DNA of 64,000 bases from Streptococcus henryi DSM 19005. Lineage in GTDB: Bacteria; Bacillota; Bacilli; Lactobacillales; Streptococcaceae. This document shows, in pieces, positions 31,062-39,685 of this stretch. The notes under the pieces were generated by a model. It ran no database searches and had not been told where the DNA came from. It saw only the letters and a list, made by a program, of their open reading frames with translations. The stretch lies in the NCBI RefSeq assembly GCF_000376985.1, contig NZ_AQYA01000035.1, positions 1 to 64,000 on the forward strand, read 5' to 3'. Made by a program: the position numbers and the translations under genes. The first letter of the stretch is position 1; each line of letters opens with the position of its first letter.

Positions 31062-32276
31062 ATGAAACATTTTATATCAATATGGAATAGAACGCCATTG
31101 ATTAAACGCATTGCCTTTGGGGTTGTCCTAGGTCTAATTCTCGGTCTAGCACTGCCTCAATTGACATTGATTGGCATTTTAGGTCAAATGTTTGTTGGTG
31201 GATTGAAAGCAGTCGCACCACTACTAGTTTTTGTTTTAGTAGCTAATGCTCTTTCTCAGCATGAGGAAGGTCAAAAAACAAATATGTCGACAGTTATCGG
31301 CTTGTATTTGATTGGTACATTCATGGCGGCATTTGTAGCAGTTTTGGTAAACTACATCTTCCCTTTGACATTGACTCTGACTAACACAGCTCAGACTGAC
31401 TTAGCGGCTCCTCAAGGGATTGCGGAGGTCTTTCAAACATTACTTCTCAAAATTGTCGATAATCCAATTAATGCGATTGCCACAGCTAACTACATTGGTG
31501 TCTTGTCATGGGCAGTAGTTTTTGGTTTGGCTATGCGAAATGTCAGCGAACATACTAAGGAATTATTGCAGACAATGGCAGAAGTAACATCTCAGGTTGT
31601 TAAGTGGATTATCAATTTAGCACCATTCGGGATTTTAGGACTAGTTTTCACAACGATTTCAGAAAATGGAATTGGTATCTTAGCTGACTATGGTCTCCTT
31701 GTTGCGGTGTTAGTTGGGACCATGTTCTTTGTAGCCTTGGTCGTTAACCCGATTATTGCCTTTGTCATAATGCGCAAAAACCCATATCCATTGGTTTTCC
31801 GTTGTTTGAAAGAGTCCGGTATTACAGCTTTCTTCACTCGTTCTTCAGCTGCTAACATCCCTGTTAACATGAAGTTGTGTGAAGATTTGGGACTTAACAA
31901 GGACACCTACTCAGTTTCCATCCCACTTGGTGCTACTATCAATATGGCTGGAGCTGCCATTACTATTAATGTCTTGACTTTAGCTGCTGTTAATACACTT
32001 GGCATTGAAGTTGACTTCTTGACTTCATTGCTCTTGAGTGTCGTGGCTGCGGTGTCTGCCTGTGGCGCCTCAGGTGTTGCCGGCGGTTCCCTCCTCTTGA
32101 TTCCTGTGGCATGTAGTCTCTTTGGTATTTCAAATGACCTTGCCATGCAGGTTGTGGGTGTTGGTTTCATCGTGGGAGTTATCCAAGATTCTTGCGAAAC
32201 AGCTCTCAACTCTTCAACGGACGTTCTCTTCACAGCGGTAGCTGAGAAATCCGTCTGGGGTAAGAAAAAAGCATAG
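31062..32276 (+). CDS. sstT: Serine/threonine:Na+ symporter SstT
   Basis: 404 residues of the dicarboxylate/amino-acid:cation symporter family. The substrate-site motifs are present: [21 protein letters not shown] (serine-rich HP1 hairpin), [23 protein letters not shown] (unwound TM7) and [24 protein letters not shown] (HP2), with [19 protein letters not shown] at TM8, the SstT-type pattern. ATG 31062 follows AGAGGTTAATT. It is monocistronic, divergent from brnQ, with its own terminator. Confidence 0.94.
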   Translation: MKHFISIWNRTPLIKRIAFGVVLGLILGLALPQLTLIGILGQMFVGGLKAVAPLLVFVLVANALSQHEEGQKTNMSTVIGLYLIGTFMAAFVAVLVNYIFPLTLTLTNTAQTDLAAPQGIAEVFQTLLLKIVDNPINAIATANYIGVLSWAVVFGLAMRNVSEHTKELLQTMAEVTSQVVKWIINLAPFGILGLVFTTISENGIGILADYGLLVAVLVGTMFFVALVVNPIIAFVIMRKNPYPLVFRCLKESGITAFFTRSSAANIPVNMKLCEDLGLNKDTYSVSIPLGATINMAGAAITINVLTLAAVNTLGIEVDFLTSLLLSVVAAVSACGASGVAGGSLLLIPVACSLFGISNDLAMQVVGVGFIVGVIQDSCETALNSSTDVLFTAVAEKSVWGKKKA

Positions 32277-32287
32277 ATTATATTCTA

Positions 32288-32312
32288 GGTTGGGCAAGCG
32301 CTCAGCCTTTTT
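32288..32312 (+). terminator. Terminator after sstT
   Basis: GGTTGGGC (32288-32295) pairs with GCTCAGCC (32300-32307, two G-U), AAGC loop, then TTTTT. Confidence 0.85.
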
Positions 32313-32336
32313 CCCTTGGGAAATAGCAGAGCTATA

Positions 32337-32401
32337 ATACTCAATGAAAATCAAAATTAGAGAAAGCTTAAGGATCTATCATTTTGATTTTCGAAGAGTA
32401 T
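32337..32401. repeat. BOX-like element B (65 bp)
   Basis: Ends are inverted copies: ATACTCAATGAAAATCAAAA at the left and TTTTGATTTTCGAAGAGTAT at the right. The ends match the boxA start (ATACTCTTCGAAAATC) and boxC end (GATTTTCATTGAGTAT) of pneumococcal BOX elements; the centre is short. It lies between sstT and the MET-like box of the next operon. Confidence 0.8.
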
Positions 32402-32414
32402 AAGCTAGTAAAGT

Positions 32415-32431
32415 TATAACTGTTAACTATA
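32415..32431 (+). promoter_or_regulatory. MET-box-like site before the SAM-hydrolase/ECF operon
   Basis: TATAACTGTTAACTATA matches 13 of 17 positions of TATAGTTTTAAACTATA; the right half-site AACTATA is intact. Its centre is 54 bp before the start of the -10, exactly as at metQ. Confidence 0.55.
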
Positions 32432-32453
32432 GCCAGCTCTACAAAAGTATGCC

Positions 32454-32482
32454 TTTAAAAAGGGCGCCAAATATGGTAAAAT
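32454..32482 (+). promoter_or_regulatory. Promoter of the SAM-hydrolase/ECF operon
   Basis: TTTAAA (32454-32459), 17 bp, TGGTAAAAT (TAAAAT 32477-32482, extended -10). Confidence 0.6.
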
Positions 32483-32514
32483 AAGACATCTAGTAAAGGA
32501 AATCAGGTATAGCT

Positions 32515-33357
32515 ATGAGCAATAATTTATTAGTTCTTCAGTCAGATTTTGGCTTGGTCGATGGTGCAGTAGCTGCCATGGTTGGGGTGGCTTTGCAAGA
32601 AGAGCCTAGTTTAAAAATCCACAACCTAACACATGAGATTACACCCTATAATATTTTTGAGGCCTCTTACCGTCTCTTCCAAACAGTTGAATACTGGCCA
32701 GCAGGAACAACTTTTGTCTCTGTAGTGGATCCTGGTGTCGGCTCTAAGCGTAAGAGTGTAGTGGCTCTGACCGAATCAGACCAATTTATTGTGACACCTG
32801 ATAATGGAACCCTTTCCTATATCAAGAAACATGTGGGCATTAAGGCCATTCGTGAAATATCCGAGGTTAAGAATCGTCGTGAGAATACGGAGTATTCCTA
32901 TACTTTCCATGGGCGTGATGTTTATGCTTACACTGGCGCTAAATTGGCCAGTGGTCATATCAGCTTTGAAGAGGTAGGACCGGCCTTGCCTATTGACGCT
33001 ATTCTGGAGTTGCCAGTGGTTGAAACAAGCTTTGTGGATGGTGCTGTTTGCGGCGCTATTGACATCTTGGATGTTCGTTTTGGCTCCCTCTGGACATCAA
33101 TTACCCGTGAGGATTTCTATGTCTTAAATCCTGATTACGGAGACCGATTTGAAGTCACTATTTATAATAATGATATGCTGGTTTACCAAAATCAGGTAAC
33201 TTATGGCAAATCCTTCGCAGACGTTCGCATTGGTCAACCTATCCTATATATCAACTCCCTCTATCGTGTGGGGCTTGCTATTAACCAAGGGTCCTTTGCT
33301 AAGGCTTATAATGTCGGCGTAGGTTCCAACTGGTCTATTGAAATTAAGAAAATTTAA
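32515..33357 (+). CDS. SAM hydrolase / SAM hydroxide adenosyltransferase family protein (DUF62)
   Basis: 280 residues of the fluorinase/chlorinase-fold family. The conserved active-site blocks are there: LQSDFGLVDGAVAAM, FVSVVDPGVGS and FIVTPDNGTLSYI, plus the C-terminal barrel ending GVGSNWSIEIKKI. Characterised homologues split S-adenosylmethionine to adenosine and methionine using water. A 14-bp gap links it to an ECF S component, and a MET-like box lies upstream, so the operon is likely to handle a methionine- or adenosyl-related nutrient. The start ATG 32515 has a TCAGGTATAGCT leader. Confidence 0.87.
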   Translation: MSNNLLVLQSDFGLVDGAVAAMVGVALQEEPSLKIHNLTHEITPYNIFEASYRLFQTVEYWPAGTTFVSVVDPGVGSKRKSVVALTESDQFIVTPDNGTLSYIKKHVGIKAIREISEVKNRRENTEYSYTFHGRDVYAYTGAKLASGHISFEEVGPALPIDAILELPVVETSFVDGAVCGAIDILDVRFGSLWTSITREDFYVLNPDYGDRFEVTIYNNDMLVYQNQVTYGKSFADVRIGQPILYINSLYRVGLAINQGSFAKAYNVGVGSNWSIEIKKI

Positions 33358-33371
33358 GAAAAGGTGATTTT

Positions 33372-33920
33372 ATGAAAAATAATTCGATTAAAAATGTTGT
33401 AGCAACAGGTATCGGAGCAGCTCTCTTTGTTATCATTGGGATTTTAATTAACATTCCGACTTTTGTGCCTAACACTAGCATTCAACTTCAATATGCTGTC
33501 ATTGCCCTTTTTGCCATTATCTATGGACCAGTTGTTGGCTTCTTCTCTGGTTTTATCGGACATGCCCTTAAAGATGCCCTTCAGTATGGTAATCCTTGGT
33601 GGACTTGGATTTTGGTCAGTGGTTTGATTGGCTTAGCTATTGGCTTGCTGTCTAAAAAAATCAATATTGAAAAAGGGCATTTGACTCTCAGTGACTATGT
33701 TTGGTTTAATGGTGTTCAGATTGTGGCCAATCTACTTGGTTGGGGTCTCATTGCTCCTTATGGAGATATCTTGATTTATAACGAAGCTTCTAACAAGGTT
33801 TTTGCTCAAGGTTTCCTTTCAGCTGGCATTAACATTTTTACCGTTGCTGTGGGTGGTAGTTTACTTTTAGCAGCCTATGCAAAAACACGTGTTAAAAAAG
33901 GCAGTCTTACAAAAGATTAA
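33372..33920 (+). CDS. ECF transporter S component, UPF0397 family
   Basis: 182 residues with five or six membrane helices (VVATGIGAALFVIIGILINIP, YAVIALFAIIYGPVVGFFSGFIGHALKDA, WTWILVSGLIGLAIGLL, FNGVQIVANLLGWGLIAP, INIFTVAVGGSLLLAA), matching UPF0397. Databases often call this family a riboflavin S component, but here it is 14 bp behind a SAM-hydrolase-like gene and followed by its own ATPase and T subunit, so a methionine-related or adenosyl compound is a better guess. GAAAAGGTGATTTT provides the ribosome-binding site. Confidence 0.87.
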   Translation: MKNNSIKNVVATGIGAALFVIIGILINIPTFVPNTSIQLQYAVIALFAIIYGPVVGFFSGFIGHALKDALQYGNPWWTWILVSGLIGLAIGLLSKKINIEKGHLTLSDYVWFNGVQIVANLLGWGLIAPYGDILIYNEASNKVFAQGFLSAGINIFTVAVGGSLLLAAYAKTRVKKGSLTKD

Positions 33921-33935
33921 GCTTATTGAAAATTA

Positions 33936-33975
33936 ACCATCAAAACTCTTGGGTTTCCCCAAGAGTTTTGATGGT
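33936..33975. repeat. Perfect 18-bp hairpin inside the ECF operon
   Basis: ACCATCAAAACTCTTGGG (33936-33953) pairs perfectly with CCCAAGAGTTTTGATGGT (33958-33975) around a TTTC loop. No T-run follows, so it is more likely an mRNA processing or stabilising element, or a small mobile remnant, than a terminator. It separates the S-component gene from the ATPase gene. Confidence 0.8.
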
Positions 33976-34009
33976 GAGATGGTAAAATTTATTCGAGTAT
34001 TAGTTTTTG

Positions 34010-34082
34010 ATACTCATTGAAAATCAAAATTAGTGGAGGCAAGCCGGCTTAAGGAGCTATCTTTTTGATTATCGAAGAGTAT
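34010..34082. repeat. BOX-like element C (73 bp)
   Basis: Begins ATACTCATTGAAAATCAAAA and ends TTTTTGATTATCGAAGAGTAT minus one base, inverted as in element B; the middle carries AAGCCGGCTT. It lies between the 18-bp hairpin and the ATPase gene, within one transport operon. Confidence 0.78.
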
Positions 34083-34141
34083 GACTTGGTATTCCAATCA
34101 GACTAAAAAACTATCTAAGGTCAATCTTATGGAGAAATAAT

Positions 34142-35818
34142 ATGGATTCTTTTATCCAATTTAAGGATTTTACTTTTAAGTATGATGCTCAGGCTGAGCC
34201 CACCTTAAAAGATATTAATCTGACAATTGAAAAAGGACAGAAGGTCTTGGTTATTGGTCCCTCAGGTTCAGGGAAGTCAACAATCGGACACTGTCTCAAT
34301 GGGATTATTCCCAACACTTTTCCTGGTGAAATGACTGGTCAGCTGACTATTAATGGAAAAGATGCTTTTGGCTTGTCCATTTATGACAAGTCTCATTTGG
34401 TTTCTACCGTTCTTCAAGATCCAGATGGTCAGTTTATTGGCCTAACAGTTGCTGAGGATCTTGCTTTTGCTTTGGAGAATGACTGTCTGCCTCAAGAGGA
34501 GATGACACAAAAGGTTCATGACTGGGCTCAGCGTATGGATCTTCTGGATCTCTTGAACCACCGCCCACAGGACTTGTCTGGTGGACAGAAACAGCGCGTC
34601 AGCTTGACCGGGGTCTTGATTGATGAAAGTCCAATCTTGCTTTTTGATGAACCCTTGGCTAACCTTGACCCTAAAGCTGGGCAAACCACCATTGACCTCA
34701 TTGACCGTATCCACCGTGAAGAGGGGACAACCACTATCATCATTGAACACCGCTTGGAGGATGTTCTCTACCGCAATGTTGATAAGGTGGTCTTGATTAA
34801 TGATGGCCGCATTTTCTTTGATGGCCACCCTGACCAGCTCCTCCAAACCAAACTGTTGGCTGAGCACGGCATCCGTGAGCCTCTCTACGTGACTGCTCTG
34901 CGCGATTTAGGTTTTAATGTGGAAATGGCAGAGCATCTATCTGATTTGGCTAAGCTGAACTTAAGCGGTTTTAGCTTTGACAAGATTCGTTCTCAAGCTC
35001 AGCCATTGCCCCAAGAAAAAGTCTTGGAAGTTAAAAATCTCAACTTTGCCTACCGTCCAGAGCGCCCTATTTTAAAGGGAATCAATCTGACTCTTGCCAA
35101 GGGAGAGCGTGTGGCTATTGTGGGCCGTAATGGTGCTGGGAAATCAACGCTGGCTAAGGCTCTCTGTCAGTTTGTTGAAGCACAGGGAGAAATCATTTAT
35201 GAAGGTCAGTCCATCGCCTCTGATTCAATCAAAGAGCGGGCTGAACGCATTGGTTATGTTCTTCAAAATCCCAACCAGATGATCAGTCAGGGCATGATTT
35301 TTGATGAAGTGGCCCTTGGTTTGCGTCTGCGTGGTTTAGAGGAGCCTGAGATAGAAGAACGGGTTCTTGCGACTCTTAAGACTTGTGGTCTTTATGCCTT
35401 TAGGAATTGGCCGGTCTCTGCCCTGTCCTTTGGGCAGAAGAAGCGGGTGACTATCGCTTCCATCTTGGTTTTAAATCCAGAAATCATTATCCTTGATGAG
35501 CCAACAGCTGGTCAGGACAAGCGAAATTATACTGAAATCATGCGTTTCTTGGATCAACTGCATGCGGCTGGCCACACCATCGTCATGATTACCCATGACA
35601 TGCAACTCATGCTGGAATATTCCGATCGCAGTGTGGTTGTCAGTGATGGTCAGATTATTGCTGACTGTCCTCCTGTTGAGCTCTTTACCCAGTCTCATAT
35701 TCTAAAAGAAGCCAATCTCAAACAGACCAGTCTCTTTGATTTGGCTGAAAAGCTAGGAGCGGATCCCCTTGCCTTAACGGAATTTTACATTCAAACAGAA
35801 GGAGGTAGCCATGGCTAA
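34142..35818 (+). CDS. ECF transporter energising ATPase, two fused ABC domains
   Basis: 558 residues holding two ABC ATPase domains, equivalent to EcfA plus EcfA'. Domain 1: Walker [10 protein letters not shown] (about 38), signature [11 protein letters not shown], Walker [13 protein letters not shown]. Domain 2: Walker [10 protein letters not shown] (about 330), signature [11 protein letters not shown] (divergent), Walker [13 protein letters not shown]. Fused ATPases of this type serve dedicated (group I) ECF systems. ATG 34142 has GGAGAAATAAT before it. The 3' end overlaps the T-component gene by 8 bp. Confidence 0.92.
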   Translation: MDSFIQFKDFTFKYDAQAEPTLKDINLTIEKGQKVLVIGPSGSGKSTIGHCLNGIIPNTFPGEMTGQLTINGKDAFGLSIYDKSHLVSTVLQDPDGQFIGLTVAEDLAFALENDCLPQEEMTQKVHDWAQRMDLLDLLNHRPQDLSGGQKQRVSLTGVLIDESPILLFDEPLANLDPKAGQTTIDLIDRIHREEGTTTIIIEHRLEDVLYRNVDKVVLINDGRIFFDGHPDQLLQTKLLAEHGIREPLYVTALRDLGFNVEMAEHLSDLAKLNLSGFSFDKIRSQAQPLPQEKVLEVKNLNFAYRPERPILKGINLTLAKGERVAIVGRNGAGKSTLAKALCQFVEAQGEIIYEGQSIASDSIKERAERIGYVLQNPNQMISQGMIFDEVALGLRLRGLEEPEIEERVLATLKTCGLYAFRNWPVSALSFGQKKRVTIASILVLNPEIIILDEPTAGQDKRNYTEIMRFLDQLHAAGHTIVMITHDMQLMLEYSDRSVVVSDGQIIADCPPVELFTQSHILKEANLKQTSLFDLAEKLGADPLALTEFYIQTEGGSHG

Positions 35819-36641
35819 TCAATTACTTGGTTATCAAGAGAGTGATGGTTTTATTTATAAGCTATCAGGCGCAAGCAAACTCTTGTTCTTTGTTCTGGTC
35901 TCAGTGGCCTGTATGACCACTTACGATACCCGTCTCATTCTTCTGGTTGCCATTTTTGATGTTTTGCTGCTTAAACTGGCTGGTATCCGCTGGAAGCAAA
36001 TATCTTTTGTGGTTAAATTTATCACTGTCTTTGCGGTTTTAAATGTTATCATGGTCTATCTCTTTGCGCCAAGTTATGGTCAGGAGATTTATGGTGCTAA
36101 GACCGTTCTGTTTGAAGGTTGGGGACCTTTTTGCTTAACTAGTCAGGAACTTTTTTACCTCTTTAATTTGTCCCTCAAGTACTTCTGTACAGTACCCTTG
36201 GCAGTACTCTTTCTCATGACAACCCATCCCAGTCAATTTGCTTCAAGTCTTAATCAGATTGGTGTTTCCTATAAGGTGGCCTATGCTGTCAGTCTGACTC
36301 TACGTTATATTCCAGATGTGCAAGAAGAATTTTTCATGATTCGTATGTCTCAGGAAGCGCGTGGGCTAGAGTTGTCTAAAAAGGCTGGTCTGATGGACCG
36401 TATTAAGGGTAATCTTCAGATTGTTATCCCCTTGATTTTCAGCTCACTTGGGCGGATCGATACCATCTCAACAGCCATGGAATTGCGCCGTTTTGGTAAA
36501 AATAAAAAGCGTACCTGGTACACTCATAAAGCATTTAGTAGCAGTGATAGTTTGGTTGTTGCCTTGGCCATTATTATCCTTTTAACAAGTTTTGGGCTTT
36601 TCTTTATCAACAAGGGAAGATTCTACAATCCTTGGCATTAA
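35811..36641 (+). CDS. ECF transporter transmembrane (T) component
   Basis: 276 residues of the CbiQ/EcfT family with about five membrane helices and two Ala-Arg-Gly-type coupling motifs that touch the ATPases: [18 protein letters not shown] is clear, and [17 protein letters not shown] is the second. With the S component and fused ATPase it completes a self-sufficient ECF importer. It is the last recognisable gene of the operon; a short open frame follows immediately. Confidence 0.92.
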   Translation: MANQLLGYQESDGFIYKLSGASKLLFFVLVSVACMTTYDTRLILLVAIFDVLLLKLAGIRWKQISFVVKFITVFAVLNVIMVYLFAPSYGQEIYGAKTVLFEGWGPFCLTSQELFYLFNLSLKYFCTVPLAVLFLMTTHPSQFASSLNQIGVSYKVAYAVSLTLRYIPDVQEEFFMIRMSQEARGLELSKKAGLMDRIKGNLQIVIPLIFSSLGRIDTISTAMELRRFGKNKKRTWYTHKAFSSSDSLVVALAIIILLTSFGLFFINKGRFYNPWH

Positions 36642-36794
36642 TTGGTAAGAAAAGTTGCTCTTAAGAAAATTGAAGGTGATTTTGCAGATGAAAGCATTCG
36701 TTTAAACTTTGAAAGCAAAAACAAAAAACGTCCTCACCGCACATCAAGCGAAAAGAAAACTGGAAATGTAATGTGTAACAAAGGTGAAAGATAA
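36642..36794 (+). pseudogene. Unrecognised 50-codon frame, possible gene remnant
   Basis: Directly after the EcfT stop, a TTG-initiated frame encodes a very basic 50-residue peptide (VRKVALKKIEGDFADESIRL, then NKKRPHRTSSEKK). It has gene-like codon use but no ribosome-binding site and no known domain. It reads like the C-terminal tail of a larger RNA- or nucleotide-binding protein whose body is gone, or a coupled small ORF. A terminator follows at 36804. Confidence 0.3.
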
Positions 36795-36803
36795 AGAGTG
36801 GAG

Positions 36804-36829
36804 CACTTAGATTTTTTCTAAGTGTTTTT
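36804..36829 (+). terminator. Terminator of the ECF operon
   Basis: CACTTAGA (36804-36811) pairs with TCTAAGTG (36817-36824), T loop, then TTTTTC. Confidence 0.82.
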
Positions 36830-36842
36830 CTTATGCTTGAAA

Positions 36843-36871
36843 TTGACTTAGGGAGGGAGAGGTGCTAGGAT
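36843..36871 (+). promoter_or_regulatory. Promoter of the 128-aa gene
   Basis: TTGACT (36843-36848), 17 bp, TGCTAGGAT (TAGGAT 36866-36871, extended -10). Confidence 0.6.
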
Positions 36872-36891
36872 TAAGTTAAGGAGGTACCTAG

Positions 36892-37278
36892 ATGAAGAAG
36901 AAAGTTATCTTGATTTGGCTAGCAGCAGGGCTTGTCTTAGCAGCCCTTTACTTTTTAATCCTCTCTCCTCGTTTATTCTTTATTCCAAAAGAGACTGATA
37001 AGATTGTTATCGTTACTGCAAATTACAGTCTGCCTCCTCAATACCAAAATGAAAGCAAGGAAGCCATCACACAAAAAGATCAGGTGACTGAGCTGGTGCA
37101 GCAGCTCAATGAAAGGAGAGGTCAGCTTGAATTTGGTACTTTGCCATCTGGGGCATCAACGACAACAATAAAGTGTTACCAAGGTGAGAAGAAGACCTAT
37201 CAAATAACCATCTACGCTGATTGTGTAGAGGCTTGGAATGGCTTATCTTATCGGGTAGAAGTAACAAGGAATGATTGA
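36892..37278 (+). CDS. Hypothetical membrane-anchored protein (128 aa)
   Basis: The product has one N-terminal helix (residues 4-28, VILIWLAAGLVLAALYFLILS) after a KKK start, then an extracellular domain of about 95 residues with a single Cys pair (KCYQGEKK and YADCVEAW) that could form a disulphide. No lipobox is present. ATG 36892 follows TAAGGAGGTACCTAG, a perfect ribosome-binding site, and the gene has its own promoter and terminator, so it is a genuine monocistron. The family is not recognised. Confidence 0.7.
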   Translation: MKKKVILIWLAAGLVLAALYFLILSPRLFFIPKETDKIVIVTANYSLPPQYQNESKEAITQKDQVTELVQQLNERRGQLEFGTLPSGASTTTIKCYQGEKKTYQITIYADCVEAWNGLSYRVEVTRND

Positions 37279-37296
37279 AAGAGCTCGAAAATAATG

Positions 37297-37326
37297 AAAG
37301 CACCTATCTCTGATGGTAGGTGCTTT
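37297..37326. terminator. Hairpin between convergent genes
   Basis: AAAGCACCTA (37297-37306) pairs perfectly with TAGGTGCTTT (37317-37326). There is no long T-run on the plus strand; it probably serves both the 128-aa gene and the minus-strand GIY-YIG gene. Confidence 0.65.
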
Positions 37327-37340
37327 ACTGTGTGCTTCAA

Positions 37341-37616
37341 TTACTGTTTATGTTCTGCGATATAGGCTAATTTTTGTGCACGGGTTTTGCGTTTTTTAAA
37401 GAGGGCTTCGGCGCTCATGGCAGCGGGCTTGCTGTCGAATTCTTCTTTGTAGAGGAGTTTGACAGGCAGGCGGTTGCGGGTATATTTGGCGCCTTTTCCT
37501 GCATTATGGGTTTTGAGCCGTCTGTCTAGGTCTGTGGTGTAGCCTGTGTAGAGGCTGCCATCCGCGCATTCCAAGACATACATGTAGGCCTTTTTTTCTG
37601 TGCTTTCTTTGGTCAT
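37341..37616 (-). CDS. GIY-YIG domain protein (UPF0213 type)
   Basis: 91 residues holding one GIY-YIG nuclease-like domain: [38 protein letters not shown], then VKLLYKEEF. Members of this small stand-alone family are putative structure-specific endonucleases of unknown function. I take the ATG at 37616, immediately after the stop of the upstream methyltransferase (TAAGATG), which suggests translational coupling; an in-frame ATG at 37634 overlapping the methyltransferase end is also possible. The two genes form a minus-strand operon. Confidence 0.85.
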   Translation of the reverse strand: MTKESTEKKAYMYVLECADGSLYTGYTTDLDRRLKTHNAGKGAKYTRNRLPVKLLYKEEFDSKPAAMSAEALFKKRKTRAQKLAYIAEHKQ

Positions 37617-37617
37617 C

Positions 37618-38379
37618 TTAGTCTGCTCTGCCATTTTTTCCAAAATAAATCTCAAAAATCTCGTCGGTGTAGTCGCCATTGTCCTTGTGGACATAGAGGG
37701 GCGGAAGGATTTTCAGGCCGTCGGTTGAGCCGTCTTTAATGGCTTCGATGAGGAGCATGTTGGCTTCACGTCCTTCCTTGGGATAGACGAATTGGATGCG
37801 TTTTGGTGCCAGGTTGTAGTTGCGCACGGTGTCGATGATGTCCAGGAAGCGGTCAGGACGGTGAACCATGGCTAAGCGCCCATTGGATTTGAGAGCATGG
37901 CGAGCGACTTGGCAGATTTCTTCCAGATTGGTTGTGATTTCGTGCCGCGCTAACAAATAATGTTCCGACAAATTCTTCTTAGAAGTCTCTGTGGATTTGA
38001 AATAGGGCGGATTGCAGAGCATGAGGTCAACCTGGGAGCGAGGAACATGATTGAGGAGGTTTTTCAAGTCATCATTGACCATACGCACCTGGTCTTGAAG
38101 CTCATTGAGCTGGATAGAACGCTCTGCCATGTCTGCCAAACGCTCCTGTAGTTCGACAAGGGTGATGGGAGCTTCGGTGCGCGTGCTGGCAAAGAGGCCA
38201 ACAGCACCGTTACCAGAGCAGAGGTCAACAATGATGCCCTTTTTAGGAATTTTAGGAAAACGTGATAGGAGGACGCTGTCGATGGAGTAGCTGAAGACGT
38301 CCTTGTTTTGAATGATTTTTACATCTGTCGAGAAGAGCTGATCGATGCGCTCCCCTTCTTTTAAAATTGTATCTGTCAT
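37618..38379 (-). CDS. TrmN6-like SAM-dependent methyltransferase
   Basis: 253 residues: Rossmann methyltransferase with SAM motif [16 protein letters not shown] and the catalytic NPPY ([11 protein letters not shown]) of amino-group N6/N4 methylases. This matches the tRNA1(Val) (adenine37-N6) methyltransferase family, YabB/YfiC-like. I start at ATG 38379 ([16 protein letters not shown]). A TGCTATAAT box on the minus strand (TATAAT at 38392-38387) ends 7 nt before this ATG, so the mRNA is probably leaderless; the longer frame from 38472 would run through the promoter. It is followed by the GIY-YIG gene, a pairing seen across Firmicutes. Confidence 0.88.
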   Translation of the reverse strand: MTDTILKEGERIDQLFSTDVKIIQNKDVFSYSIDSVLLSRFPKIPKKGIIVDLCSGNGAVGLFASTRTEAPITLVELQERLADMAERSIQLNELQDQVRMVNDDLKNLLNHVPRSQVDLMLCNPPYFKSTETSKKNLSEHYLLARHEITTNLEEICQVARHALKSNGRLAMVHRPDRFLDIIDTVRNYNLAPKRIQFVYPKEGREANMLLIEAIKDGSTDGLKILPPLYVHKDNGDYTDEIFEIYFGKNGRAD

Positions 38380-38517
38380 AGCCTTTATTATAGCAAAAAT
38401 CAGCTGGGCTTGGAATGGAAAGACTCGGCTGGAAGCTATTTCATCAGATTTTTTCTTTCTTAAATATCGCAAGCATGGTACAATGATAAGGAATAATTAG
38501 AGAAAGAGGATTAGTAA

Positions 38518-39258
38518 GTGTTTTATGCATATTTACGTGGATTGGTAGCTTTTCTTTTGTGGATTGCTAATGGAAATACCCACTATCACAACGTAGACAA
38601 AATTTTGAATAAGGATGAGAACTACATCATGGTAGCTCCTCACCGTACTTTCTGGGATCCTGTTTTTATGGCCTTTGCGGCTCGTCCCAAAGAATTCATC
38701 TTTATGGCTAAAAAGGAACTCTTCAAGAGTCGTATTTTTGGTTGGTGGATTAAAATGTGCGGAGCTTTTCCAATTGACCGTGAAAATCCTAGTCAACAAG
38801 CTCTTAAATATCCAATTAATATGCTGAAAAAGAGCAACCGTTCTTTGGTTATGTTCCCAAGTGGAAGCCGTCACTCTTCTGACGTTAAGGGTGGAGTGGC
38901 TGTTATTGCTAAGATGGCTAAGGTTAAAATCATGCCTGTGGTTTATACAGGACCTATGGAATTCAAGGGCTTGATTTCTGGTGAGCGCGTGGATATGAAC
39001 TTTGGTAATCCCATTGATGTCTCTGATATTAAACGTATGAATGATGAGGGCATCAACGAGGTAGCCAATCGTATTCAAGCTGAGTTTGATCGCTTGGATT
39101 CTGAAAATGAAAGTTACCAGGTGGCTAAAAAGCCAAATCTTTTAACTTATATCTATCGTATTCCTCTTGCTATCATAGCTGTTATCGTAGTTCTTCTAAC
39201 ACTTGTCTTCAGCTATCTTGCAAGCTTTGTCTGGGATCCAGATAAACACCGTAAATAG
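38518..39258 (+). CDS. plsC: 1-acyl-sn-glycerol-3-phosphate acyltransferase
   Basis: 246 residues of the PlsC family, which acylates lysophosphatidate to phosphatidate. The HX4D catalytic block is APHRTFWDPVFMAF, motif III is MFPSGSRHSSDVKGG and the proline motif is KIMPVVYTGP. A C-terminal membrane helix follows (LAIIAVIVVLLTLVFSYLASF). It begins with GTG 38518 after AGAGGATTAGTAA; the promoter is an extended -10 TGGTACAAT (38476-38484). In related streptococci plsC sits just before comEA-comEC; here a BOX-like composite and an alpha/beta hydrolase gene lie between. Confidence 0.93.
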   Translation: MFYAYLRGLVAFLLWIANGNTHYHNVDKILNKDENYIMVAPHRTFWDPVFMAFAARPKEFIFMAKKELFKSRIFGWWIKMCGAFPIDRENPSQQALKYPINMLKKSNRSLVMFPSGSRHSSDVKGGVAVIAKMAKVKIMPVVYTGPMEFKGLISGERVDMNFGNPIDVSDIKRMNDEGINEVANRIQAEFDRLDSENESYQVAKKPNLLTYIYRIPLAIIAVIVVLLTLVFSYLASFVWDPDKHRK

Positions 39259-39266
39259 GATAAGAT

Positions 39267-39289
39267 CTCGTCTCTTGACGAGGTTTTTT
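39267..39289 (+). terminator. Terminator after plsC
   Basis: CTCGTC (39267-39272) pairs with GACGAG (39277-39282), TCTT loop, then GTTTTTT. Confidence 0.8.
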
Positions 39290-39320
39290 ACTATAGCCAG
39301 GTTTTAGTAGCTATAAATAA

Positions 39321-39527
39321 TATTTTTCGAAAATCAAAATGGTAGATCGTTATGCTCAAATAAAATCAAAATCAGACAAGTAAGTGAGACGAAGGCTGTA
39401 CTAGAGTACGGCAAGGCGAAACTGACGATGTATCATTTTGATTTTAAAGGAGTATTAAACCTTCTTGCCTACCATCAGCTATATCTGTGTCGGCTTGCCT
39501 CCTCTAATGTTGATTTTCATTGAGTAT
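39321..39527. repeat. Composite BOX-like element D (207 bp)
   Basis: Starts TTTTTCGAAAATCAAAATGG and ends TTGATTTTCATTGAGTAT. It contains an internal right end (CATTTTGATTTTAAAGGAG, about 39434-39452) and a boxA-like core TACGGCAAGGCGAAACTGAC (39407-39426), close to the pneumococcal boxA core CTACGGCAAGGCGACGCTGACG. The last 75 bp are homologous to element E. This looks like two elements nested or fused. A 74-codon frame starting in it (39465) is not credible. Confidence 0.8.
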
Positions 39528-39685
39528 AAAACCATTTTGTATGGTATAAAAATTTTGAAATTCAAGAACTTGCTATCAGTCTTGAACTTGGGGTATAATG
39601 ACTATTGTTTGAAACCTGAAAGTAAGTCTAGCCTTATCAATAAGAGTTCAAAAGACTTTTTAAGTATAGAAAGAATTTGGAGTAA

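Noticed and set aside
36642..36794. Treating the basic 50-codon frame as a confirmed gene
   Set aside because: No ribosome-binding site and no recognised family; listed only as a possible remnant.
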